Shown here one piece after another: positions 1-6,409 of a stretch of 6,409 bases of DNA (position 1 is the first letter of the stretch; every line of letters starts with the position of its first letter). The notes below the pieces were generated by a model. That model was not told the origin of the DNA. It searched no databases and saw only the letters and a program-made list of their open reading frames with translations. Source of the stretch: Gemmatimonadota bacterium (GTDB taxonomy: Bacteria > Gemmatimonadota > Gemmatimonadetes > Longimicrobiales > RSA9); NCBI GenBank assembly GCA_012027055.1, contig VEPF01000127.1, positions 1-6,409 on the forward strand, given 5' to 3'. A program made the translations under genes and the position numbers.

Positions 1-1
1 G

Positions 2-607
2 GGCAACGCCTGGGCGACGGACTTCCCGAAGGCGGACCTGCAGTTCCTGACGGTCCTGCCGCGGCTGCTGCCTACCATCGACCTGTACCCGTCGGAGCAC
101 CCGGTCCGGTTCACCGCCCCGGAGCTGCGCCGCTATCCGTTCGCGTATGCGGTCGAAGTCTCGAACATGCGCCTGGACACGGCGGAGGTCCGCGGCCTGC
201 GGGAGTACCTGCTGGCCGGCGGCTTCCTGCTGGTGGACGATTTCTGGGGCACGCGGGAGTGGGAGGCGTTCGAGTACCAGCTGCGGCAGGTGTTCCCGGA
301 GCGGGCCATCGTCGAGCTGCCGCCCGATCACCCGATCTTCCACACGTACTACGAGATCGACAAGGTCGAGCAGGTGCCGAACGTGGACAACATCTGCTTC
401 CGCGGCCAGACCTGGGAGCAGGACGGTTACGAGCCGCACGTGCGCGCCGTGCTCGATGACGCGGGCCGGGTGATGGTGCTCGTCAGCTGGAACTCCGATC
501 TGGGCGATGCCTGGGAATGGGCGGAGCAGTCCTGCTATCCGCTCGAGTACTCGACTTACGCCTTCCAGCTCGCGGTCAACACCATCGTGTACGCCATGAG
601 CCGCTGA
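2..607 (+). CDS. DUF4159 domain protein, 5'-truncated by the window edge
   Basis: The reading frame is open from the first base to the TGA at 605-607, giving 201 visible residues. The first in-frame ATG, at 167, lies inside the conserved domain and is not the start; the true start, probably with a signal peptide, is upstream. Family hallmarks seen: an N-terminal TDFPKADLQFL segment (nt 17-49), the strand-helix stretch EYLLAGGFLLVDDFWG (nt 203-250), the HPIFHTYYEI block (nt 329-358) and a C-terminal block ending NTIVYAMSR. DUF4159 is a family of unknown function, which I recall being assigned a glutamine-amidotransferase-like Rossmann fold; no Cys nucleophile is apparent in the visible part, whose only Cys residues lie in NICF and SCYP. 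Homologues commonly sit near MoxR, DUF58 and VWA genes. The next gene starts 13 bases downstream, so both are probably on one transcript. The family call is confident; the function is unknown. Confidence 0.9.
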   Translation, partial: GNAWATDFPKADLQFLTVLPRLLPTIDLYPSEHPVRFTAPELRRYPFAYAVEVSNMRLDTAEVRGLREYLLAGGFLLVDDFWGTREWEAFEYQLRQVFPERAIVELPPDHPIFHTYYEIDKVEQVPNVDNICFRGQTWEQDGYEPHVRAVLDDAGRVMVLVSWNSDLGDAWEWAEQSCYPLEYSTYAFQLAVNTIVYAMSR

Positions 608-620
608 CGAACGGGACGGC

Positions 621-2909
621 ATGGAATCGTTCGGGCACCTGTTCACCTTCCTGTTCAAGTACCGGCCCGCGCTCTTCGAGCAGGGCCGGCTGGTGCTGCG
701 CCCGCCCGTGCCCCCGGCGCTCATCGTGCTGCTCGCGCTGGCCATTGCCGCGGTCGTGGTCTTCACGTACCGGCGGGCGCGCGGCAAGGCGAGCCGCGCG
801 GACCGCCTGGTGCTGGCGGTCCTGCGCATCGGTGTGGTCGCGCTGCTGACGTTCGCGCTGCTGCGTCCCACGCTGCTGCTCTCGAGCGTGGTACCGCAGC
901 AGAACTACCTGGGCATCCTGCTCGATGATTCGCGCAGCATGGGCATCCCGGATGCGCGCGGCGAGGCCCGCGGCGCGCGCCCGGTCACGGCGTTCACGGA
1001 CGGGGACAGCCCGCTGCTGCGCGCGCTCGCCGAGAAGTTCCAGCTCCGGTATTTCCGTTTCGCCACCCAGGCGCGGCGCTTCGAGCCGGGCGAGCCGCTG
1101 GCCTTCGAGGGCGGCGGTACGCGCCTGGCGCCGGCCCTGTCGGCCGCGCGCGCGGATCTCGGTGCGCTGCCGCTCTCCGGCCTGGTGCTGGTCACCGATG
1201 GCGCCGACAACGCCGCGCTGGGGTTGAGCGAGACGCTGCTCTCGCTGCGGGCGGCGGGCGTGCCGGTGTTCGCGGTGGGGGTGGGCGAGGACCGTTTCGC
1301 GCGGGACATCGAGCTGAACCGCGTCACCGTCCCGCGCCGCGCGCTGCGCGGCTCCGCCCTGGTGGTGGACCTGCTGGTCTCGCAGACCGGCTTCGGTGAC
1401 CGCACGGTGCCGCTGCAGGTGGAGGATGACGGCCGGATCGTGGCGTCGCAGGACGTCGTCCTGCCCCGCGAAGGGGAACCGGGCGCGGTGCGGGTGAGCT
1501 TCACGCTGGCCGAGCCGGGCGCGCGCCGGGTGCGCTTCCGCATCCCGCCGCAGGACGGCGAGCTGCTGGCGGAGAACAACGAGCAGGAAGCGGTCATCGT
1601 GGTACGCGCCGGCCGCGAGAAGATCCTGTACTTCGAGGGCGAGCCGCGCTGGGAGCTCAAGTTCCTCCGGCGGGCCGTGGCGGCGGACAGCAACCTGCAG
1701 GTGGTGGGGCTGCAGCGCACCGCCCCCGGCAAGTACCTGCGGCTGGACGTGGACAGCGCGGGCGAGCTGTTCGGCGGCTTCCCGCGGACGCGCGCGGAGC
1801 TCTTCCAGTACCGCGCCCTGGTGCTGGGCAGCATCGAGGCCAGCTACTTCGCGCACGACCAGCTGCAGATGATCGCGGACTTCGTCGCGGTGCGAGGCGG
1901 CGGATTGCTGGCGCTGGGTGGGCGCGCCGCGCTCGCGGAAGGCGGCTACGCCGGCACTCCGGTAGCCGACGTCCTGCCCCTCGAGCTCGATGCGCGCTGG
2001 CTCCGCGACAGCCTCTACTTCACGGAGCTGGCGGTGCGCCCCACGCCCGCCGGGCTGGCGCACCCGGCCACCCGCCTCTGGGGCGCTGTGGACTCGGCCG
2101 CGCGCTGGGAGCGGCTGCCGCCGCTCAGCAGCGTGAACCACGTGGGCAGCCACAAGCCGGGCGCGAACGCGCTGCTCACCGGGCGGAGCGAGAGCGGTGG
2201 CGACCAACCGGTGCTCGCGTTCCAGCGCTATGGCCGCGGCCTCGCACTGGCGCTGCCGGTGCAGGACACGTGGCTCTGGCAGATGAGCGCGGACATCCCG
2301 CTCGATGACCACACCCACGAGCAGCTCTGGCGGCAGCTGCTGCGCTGGCTGGTGAGCGACGTCCCGGACCGCCTGGTGGCCGCTACGCCCGTCGATCACG
2401 CCGCCCCGGGCGAGCCCGTGCGCATCAACGCCAGCGTCGCGGACGAGCGCTTCCTGCGCGTCAACGACAGCCGCGTGACGGCCTCGATCACCACCCCGCT
2501 GGGCGGGTCGCTGGAGGTGCCGCTCGACTGGACGCTCGACCTGGATGGCGAGTACCGCGGCAGCTTCACGCCCACCGATCCCGGGTTCTACGAGATCCGG
2601 GTGCGCGCCGAGCGCGCGGGCGGCACCACCGCGAGCGCGCCGACCTACGTCAACGTGGCGGAGAGCAGGGCGGAGTACTTCGGCGCACAGCGCCGCCAGC
2701 CGCTGCTGCGCCGCATTGCCGATGAGACCGGCGGCCGCTACTACGATGCCGCGGCCAGCGACGGGCTGGCGGAAGACATCACCTACGCGGGCCGGGGCGT
2801 GACCGTGCCCGAGGAACGCGAGCTGTGGGACATGCCGGTCCTGCTGCTCGCCGCGCTCGCGCTGCTCGCGGGCGAGTGGAGCTTCCGGCGGCTGAGGTCG
2901 CTGGCATGA
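621..2909 (+). CDS. VWA-domain membrane protein with GATase1-like middle domain
   Basis: Complete 762-residue protein. Two hydrophobic helices lie at about 33-50 and 64-84 and a third at 738-754. The loop between the first two (RRARGKASRADR) and the C-terminal tail (FRRLRSLA) are basic, so the positive-inside rule places residues 85-737 in the periplasm. A VWA domain spans about 96-225 with a complete MIDAS site: D102-x-S104-x-S106, T167 in GGGTRL and D193 in VTDGADN. Residues 230-330 look like a beta-sandwich. Residues 333-460 (ILYFEGEPRWE, then GSIEASYF, then GGGLLALGGR) resemble the ThuA/glutamine-amidotransferase-like Rossmann fold without a Cys nucleophile. Residues 590-680 look like a second Ig-like sandwich. 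This architecture resembles BatA-like VWA proteins, which act with MoxR ATPases. The likely role is metal-dependent protein binding at the inner membrane; the partner is unknown. The ATG at 621 has only a weak GGGA (613-616) upstream. Its stop overlaps the next start. Confidence 0.93.
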   Translation: MESFGHLFTFLFKYRPALFEQGRLVLRPPVPPALIVLLALAIAAVVVFTYRRARGKASRADRLVLAVLRIGVVALLTFALLRPTLLLSSVVPQQNYLGILLDDSRSMGIPDARGEARGARPVTAFTDGDSPLLRALAEKFQLRYFRFATQARRFEPGEPLAFEGGGTRLAPALSAARADLGALPLSGLVLVTDGADNAALGLSETLLSLRAAGVPVFAVGVGEDRFARDIELNRVTVPRRALRGSALVVDLLVSQTGFGDRTVPLQVEDDGRIVASQDVVLPREGEPGAVRVSFTLAEPGARRVRFRIPPQDGELLAENNEQEAVIVVRAGREKILYFEGEPRWELKFLRRAVAADSNLQVVGLQRTAPGKYLRLDVDSAGELFGGFPRTRAELFQYRALVLGSIEASYFAHDQLQMIADFVAVRGGGLLALGGRAALAEGGYAGTPVADVLPLELDARWLRDSLYFTELAVRPTPAGLAHPATRLWGAVDSAARWERLPPLSSVNHVGSHKPGANALLTGRSESGGDQPVLAFQRYGRGLALALPVQDTWLWQMSADIPLDDHTHEQLWRQLLRWLVSDVPDRLVAATPVDHAAPGEPVRINASVADERFLRVNDSRVTASITTPLGGSLEVPLDWTLDLDGEYRGSFTPTDPGFYEIRVRAERAGGTTASAPTYVNVAESRAEYFGAQRRQPLLRRIADETGGRYYDAAASDGLAEDITYAGRGVTVPEERELWDMPVLLLAALALLAGEWSFRRLRSLA
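2894..2898 (+). promoter_or_regulatory. Ribosome binding site for the caspase-like gene
   Basis: GAGGT, a partial Shine-Dalgarno match, lies seven bases before the ATG at 2906, inside the last codons of the VWA gene. It supports 2906 as the start rather than the in-frame ATG at 2825, which would give a protein without an N-terminal signal peptide and an 85-base overlap with the upstream gene. Confidence 0.6.
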
Positions 2910-3916
2910 CCGCCCGCCCGTCGCGTCGCCGCCGCCGGCCGGGACTCGCGCCGGCGCTGTTGCTGGCGCTGCTCGCCGCCGCCCCGGCGCGCGCGCAGCA
3001 GACCCACCTGCTGGTGGTGAGCGGCCTCTCCGGCGAGCCGCGCTTCGCGGCCGACTTCGAGAGCTGGACGCGCCAGCTGACCACGACCGCGGTGCAGGCC
3101 GGCGTGCCCGCCGCCAACATCGGTACGCTCTCCGAGCAGGCGCCGGGCGCGCGCCAGTCCACGCGCGCCAACGTGCTGGGCGCGGTGCAGGCGCTGGCGG
3201 CGCGCGCCGGCGGCGCCGACGAGGTGCTGATCGTGCTCTTCGGGCACGGCAGCGAGAGCGGCGGCGAGGCGCGCCTCAACCTGACCGGCCCGGACCTGAC
3301 CGCGCGCGACCTGGCCGCGGCCCTGGCGGCGGTGCGCGCGCGCCGCATCACCATCGTCAACACCGCCAGCGCGAGCGGCGCGTTCCTCAAGCCGCTGGCC
3401 GGACCCAACCGCATCGTGATCACCGCCACGAAATCCGGCGCGGAGCAGAACGAGACCATGTTCCCGCGCTTCTTCGTGGCCGGGCTCACGGGCGCGGCCG
3501 CGGACACGGACAAGGACGGGCGGGTCTCGTTCCTCGAGGCCTTCGACTACGCGCGCCAGGAGACCGAGCGCGCCTACACGTCCACCCGCCGGCTGCAGAC
3601 GGAGCATCCGCTGCTGGAGGCGGACGGCGATGGCGTGGGCGTGCCCGCGCCCAGCGCGCGCGAGGGCGATGGCGCGGTCGCCGCGCTCGCGGTCCTCGGC
3701 GCCCCGGCCCTTCCGGCCGGCGCGCCCGCGGCGGCCGGCGAGGAACTGCGCGCGCTGCAGGCGGAGAAGCAGCGGATCGAAGCCGCACTGGCGGACCTGC
3801 GCGGGCAGCAGGCCCGGCTGCCGGCGGCGGAATACCAGCAGCGGCTCGAGCAGCTGCTGCTCGATCTGAGCCGGAACGGCCAGGCCATCCGCCGGCTGAC
3901 AGGAGGCGGCTCGTGA
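2906..3916 (+). CDS. Secreted caspase/C13-peptidase-like protein, probable pseudoenzyme
   Basis: 336 residues from the ATG at 2906, which overlaps the preceding stop as ATGA. A signal peptide is clear: basic MTARPSRRRRR, hydrophobic core about 13-26, and ARA before QQ at about 30/31. Residues 33-190 read as a caspase-haemoglobinase (legumain/C13-like) alpha/beta fold: strand HLLVVSG, strand EVLIVLFGHGS with the expected catalytic His at H114, then strand ITIVNTASASGAFL. Active members have a Cys-x-Ser-Gly-like motif at this last place; here the corresponding residue is S155 (nt 3368-3370), so thiol protease activity is unlikely. An EF-hand-like loop, DTDKDGRVSFLE, lies at 200-211. After a low-complexity Ala/Pro linker (about 246-277), residues 278-331 form a heptad-like coiled coil. 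The likely location is the periplasm or cell surface. It may bind peptide or protein partners instead of cutting them (inference). The fold call is good; the function is unknown. Confidence 0.85.
   Translation: MTARPSRRRRRPGLAPALLLALLAAAPARAQQTHLLVVSGLSGEPRFAADFESWTRQLTTTAVQAGVPAANIGTLSEQAPGARQSTRANVLGAVQALAARAGGADEVLIVLFGHGSESGGEARLNLTGPDLTARDLAAALAAVRARRITIVNTASASGAFLKPLAGPNRIVITATKSGAEQNETMFPRFFVAGLTGAAADTDKDGRVSFLEAFDYARQETERAYTSTRRLQTEHPLLEADGDGVGVPAPSAREGDGAVAALAVLGAPALPAGAPAAAGEELRALQAEKQRIEAALADLRGQQARLPAAEYQQRLEQLLLDLSRNGQAIRRLTGGGS
3901..3906 (+). promoter_or_regulatory. Strong Shine-Dalgarno for the GTG-started TPR peptidase gene
   Basis: AGGAGG, a full anti-SD match, sits six bases before the GTG at 3913-3915 and inside the end of the preceding gene. 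It decides the start of the next gene: the first in-frame ATG is far downstream at 4528 and would remove the signal peptide and the first TPR-like helices. Confidence 0.8.
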
Positions 3917-6409
3917 AGCGCGCCTGCGGCTGGCTCGGCAGCCTGGCCGGCGCCGTGGTGCTCGCGGCCGCGCTGGCCCAGCCCGCGTGCGCACGGCAGC
4001 AGGCGCAGGAGCGCGCGGATGGCACTCAGGAGTCGGCGCCCCCGGAGGTGGCGGCGTGGCAGCAGCGGCTGGCCGCGGCACAGCAGCGCGCGGCCGGTGC
4101 GCCGCAGGATGTCGGCGCGCAGCGCGCGCTGGTGCGCCTGCTGCTGCTGCTCGGCCGCGCCGGGGATGCGGAGCGCGCGGCGCGCGTGAGCGATTCGCCC
4201 GAGCTCGCCACCGTGCTCGGGCAGGCCCTGGCCGCGCGCGGCGAGCTGGCGGAAGCGGAGCGGTCGTTCCGGCGCGCGCTCTCCGGCAACGCCTCCGACG
4301 CGCTGCTGGCCAGGTACCACCTGGGGCTGCTGCTGCAGGCGCGCGGCGAGGACCAGGCCGCGTTCGCGGAGTTCGAGCGCATCGCGGACACCAGGCGCGC
4401 CGGCGCCGGCGCCGACCGGCTGCTCGCGATCGCGGGCGCGCTCCGCCAGCTGGGCCGGCGCGACACGGCGTACTTCCAGCAGGCCATCGACGTCTACGAG
4501 GCGGCCACGCGGGCGGACCCGGCCGATATGACTGCCCGGCTGGAAGAGGCGGACCTGTTCCTGGAGAAGTACAGCAGCACGCTGGCCTACGAGCTGATCG
4601 CCGAGGTGCTGCAGCCGCTGCCGGGGCAGCCGGACGCGCTGGTGCTGCGGGCGCGGGCCAAGGAGTTCGACGGCAGCGACTCGGCGCTCGTGATCGTGCG
4701 CCGGGCGTTGGCCATCGCGCCCGAGCACGTCGGGGCGCGCGTGTTCCACGCGCAGCTGCTGCTGGGCCTCGAGGATTATCGTGCGGCCGAGGCCGAGGCG
4801 GAGCGCGCCCTGCGCGCCAACCCCGCGTCGCTCGAGGCGCTCACCGTGCTCGCGGCGACGCAGCGGCTGGCCGGCGACGAGGGCGCGTTCCAGGCCACGG
4901 CCGGGCGCGTGCTCGCGCGCCATCCGCGCTACGCCGCGTTCTACGTCACCGCCGCGGAGCTGGCCGTGCGCCAGCGCCGGTACCAGGAGGCGTCGGAGCT
5001 GGCCGGGCGCGCCGTGCAGCTGGACAGCACGGACGCGAGCGCGTACGCGGCGCTGGGCATGAACCAGTTCCGGCTCGGAGAGGTGGCGGCCGCGAAGGTC
5101 ACGCTCGAGCGCGCGTTCGCGGGCGACCCGTACAACGCCTGGGTCAAGAACACGCTCGACCTGCTCGACACCTACCCGGAGTACCAGGAGCGCGCGGGCC
5201 CGCGCACGCGGCTGCTCCTGCACCGCTCCGAGGCGGACCTGCTGCAGCTCTACCTGCAGCCGCTGCTGGAGGCGGCCATCGATTCGCTGGCGCGGCACTA
5301 CCACTACCGGCCGGCCGGGCCGGTGCGCGTCGAGGTCTTCCCGCGCCACGCGGACTTCTCGGTGCGCACGCTCGGCCTCACCGGCCTGGGCGCCCTGGGC
5401 GTCTCCTTCGGCGACCAGCTGGTCATGGACTCGCCCGCGGCCCGCGACCCCGGCGAGTTCAACTGGGGGGCCACGCTCTGGCACGAGGCCGCGCACACCT
5501 TCACGCTCGGCGCCTCTCGCCACCGCGTGCCGCGCTGGCTCACGGAGGGGCTGTCGGTGTTCGAGGAGCGGCGGGCCCGGCCCGGCTGGGGCGCGCAGCT
5601 CACGCCCTCCTTCGTGCAGGCGTACCTGGAGCAGCGCACGCTGCCTGTGAGCCGGTTGAACGAGGGCTTCGTCCGCCCGCAGTACCCGGAGCAGGTGCAG
5701 CACTCGTACTACGAAGCGTCGCTCGTGGTCGAGTACATCGTGCAGCGGCACGGCCCGGACGCGATCGGCCGGCTGCTGCGCGCGTATGCCGATGGCCGGC
5801 GCAGCGAGCAGGTCGTGAGCGACGTCCTGAAGCAGTCGCCCGCCGCGCTCGACGCCGCGTTCGACGGCTGGGTCCGGGAGCGGTTCCGGAAGCAGTTCCA
5901 GGCGCTCACCGGCAGCGAGCAGGAGCCGCCGCCCTATATGCGGGCCATCGCCGAGGCGCGGCGGCGGCTGGGCAGCGGCGACGTCGCCGGGGCGCGCCAG
6001 CAGCTCGCGGCAGCCCGGGACGCGGTCCCCGACGTGGCGGTGCCCGGCAGCCCGTATCACCTGCTCGCCGATCTCTACGAGCAGGCGGGCGACCGGGCCG
6101 GCGCGGCCGCGCAGCTGGAGCAGGCGCTGCTCCACAACGACGCCGATCTCGAGGCCATGAAGCGCGTCGCCCGGCTGCGCTTCGCGCTCGGCGATACCGC
6201 GCGGGCCGCGGCCGCGTTGGAGCGCGCCATGTACGTGCACCCCTACGACGTGGCGCTGCACCAGCAACTCGCGCAGGCGTACGGCGCGCTGCGGCGCGGG
6301 CCGGATGCGGTGCGGGAGCGGCGCGCGGTGGTCGCGCTCCGGCCCGTGGACCTGGCGGACGCGCGCTACCAGCTGGCGCTCGCCCTGGTCGCGGCCGGAG
6401 CGCCGGCCG
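3913..6409 (+). CDS. Secreted TPR protein with HExxH gluzincin-like peptidase domain, 3'-truncated
   Basis: Open from the GTG at 3913 to the window end: 832 codons, no stop reached. The start overlaps the preceding stop as GTGA. A signal peptide is visible: KR after the first residue, hydrophobic core about 8-22, and A-C-A at 25-27 before RQQ. Residues about 40-420 are helical TPR repeats, clearest at 263-323 and 335-419, with the usual A/G and DP/NP positions. Residues about 425-665 form a zinc peptidase domain: a glycine-rich block LTGLGALGVSFG starting at 489, HEAAH at 524-528 (zinc ligands H524 and H528, catalytic E525), then WLTEGLSVFEE, where E545 is the likely third ligand (HExxH-x16-E, peptidase MA/gluzincin type). 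YYEASLVVEYI at 599-609 is also typical. A second TPR array follows from about 675 to the window edge. All key residues are present, so an active exported metallopeptidase is likely. The substrate is unknown; the flanking TPRs suggest it works within an assembly. Confidence 0.92.
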   Translation, partial: MKRACGWLGSLAGAVVLAAALAQPACARQQAQERADGTQESAPPEVAAWQQRLAAAQQRAAGAPQDVGAQRALVRLLLLLGRAGDAERAARVSDSPELATVLGQALAARGELAEAERSFRRALSGNASDALLARYHLGLLLQARGEDQAAFAEFERIADTRRAGAGADRLLAIAGALRQLGRRDTAYFQQAIDVYEAATRADPADMTARLEEADLFLEKYSSTLAYELIAEVLQPLPGQPDALVLRARAKEFDGSDSALVIVRRALAIAPEHVGARVFHAQLLLGLEDYRAAEAEAERALRANPASLEALTVLAATQRLAGDEGAFQATAGRVLARHPRYAAFYVTAAELAVRQRRYQEASELAGRAVQLDSTDASAYAALGMNQFRLGEVAAAKVTLERAFAGDPYNAWVKNTLDLLDTYPEYQERAGPRTRLLLHRSEADLLQLYLQPLLEAAIDSLARHYHYRPAGPVRVEVFPRHADFSVRTLGLTGLGALGVSFGDQLVMDSPAARDPGEFNWGATLWHEAAHTFTLGASRHRVPRWLTEGLSVFEERRARPGWGAQLTPSFVQAYLEQRTLPVSRLNEGFVRPQYPEQVQHSYYEASLVVEYIVQRHGPDAIGRLLRAYADGRRSEQVVSDVLKQSPAALDAAFDGWVRERFRKQFQALTGSEQEPPPYMRAIAEARRRLGSGDVAGARQQLAAARDAVPDVAVPGSPYHLLADLYEQAGDRAGAAAQLEQALLHNDADLEAMKRVARLRFALGDTARAAAALERAMYVHPYDVALHQQLAQAYGALRRGPDAVRERRAVVALRPVDLADARYQLALALVAAGAPA

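Noticed and set aside
167..607. ATG at 167 as the start of the DUF4159 gene
   Set aside because: The same frame is open to the window edge and carries conserved DUF4159 sequence upstream of 167, so the gene is truncated rather than short.
605..621. Promoter or terminator between the DUF4159 and VWA genes
   Set aside because: Only 13 bases separate the genes, with no inverted repeat, T-run or promoter-like boxes.
576..2399. 607-codon open frame on the minus strand, antisense to the VWA gene
   Set aside because: Same cause: few stops in GC-rich DNA. The predicted product is low-complexity and lacks domains, and the sense strand has a full VWA/MIDAS signature.
2825..2905. Earlier in-frame ATG as the start of the caspase-like gene
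   Set aside because: It would overlap the VWA gene by 85 bases and bury the signal peptide about 27 residues inside. The ATG at 2906 has a ribosome site, an ATGA overlap and a proper signal peptide at residue 1.
3976..3996. Possible lipoprotein signal at Cys26 of the TPR peptidase
   Set aside because: The residues before the Cys are Q-P-A, which do not fit a lipobox; A-C-A before RQQ fits ordinary signal peptidase cleavage better.
2783..4081. 432-codon minus-strand frame across the caspase-like gene
   Set aside because: Compositionally biased toward Arg, Ala and Pro, with no motifs, and overlapping well-supported + strand genes.
3574..6267. 897-codon open frame on the minus strand, antisense to the TPR peptidase gene
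   Set aside because: It is a shadow of GC-rich codon use on the + strand. The product is a mix of Arg, Gln, His, Ala and Val with no recognisable domain, while the + strand encodes clear TPR and HExxH motifs.

Overview
The window is very GC-rich, with strong G/C preference at third codon positions. It is almost entirely protein-coding, and all four genes lie on the + strand, packed head to tail as one apparent operon. The gene families and their order (DUF4159, membrane VWA protein, exported caspase-like protein, exported TPR metallopeptidase) resemble clusters I associate with soil Gemmatimonadota and Acidobacteriota. The phylum is an inference from family resemblance; there is no rRNA or other marker here. 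I see no tRNA, rRNA, mobile element, CRISPR array or convincing terminator.

Layout: (1) 2-607 is the 3' part of a DUF4159 protein whose start lies before the window. (2) 621-2909 is a complete 762-residue membrane protein with two N-terminal membrane helices, a VWA domain with a full MIDAS motif, a glutamine-amidotransferase-like middle domain, a beta-rich C-terminal part and a last membrane helix. (3) 2906-3916 is a 336-residue secreted protein with a caspase/C13-peptidase-like domain that keeps the His but has Ser where the catalytic Cys is expected, an EF-hand-like calcium loop and a C-terminal coiled coil. (4) 3913 to the window end is a secreted TPR protein with an embedded HExxH zinc-peptidase domain. 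It starts with GTG and is cut by the window edge.

Spacing is 13 bases between genes 1 and 2, then a 4-base ATGA overlap and a 4-base GTGA overlap. Genes 2-4 are therefore probably translationally coupled. No internal promoter is evident; any promoter should lie upstream of the window.

How they may work together (inference): by the positive-inside rule the bulk of the VWA protein faces the periplasm, and products 3 and 4 carry signal peptides. The cluster thus looks like an envelope module: a metal-dependent VWA adhesion platform, one or more enzyme-like folds that appear to have lost catalytic residues, and one apparently intact zinc metallopeptidase flanked by TPR scaffolds. Families of this kind often sit beside MoxR ATPase/DUF58/BatA genes, which may lie upstream. 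The substrate and purpose are unknown to me.
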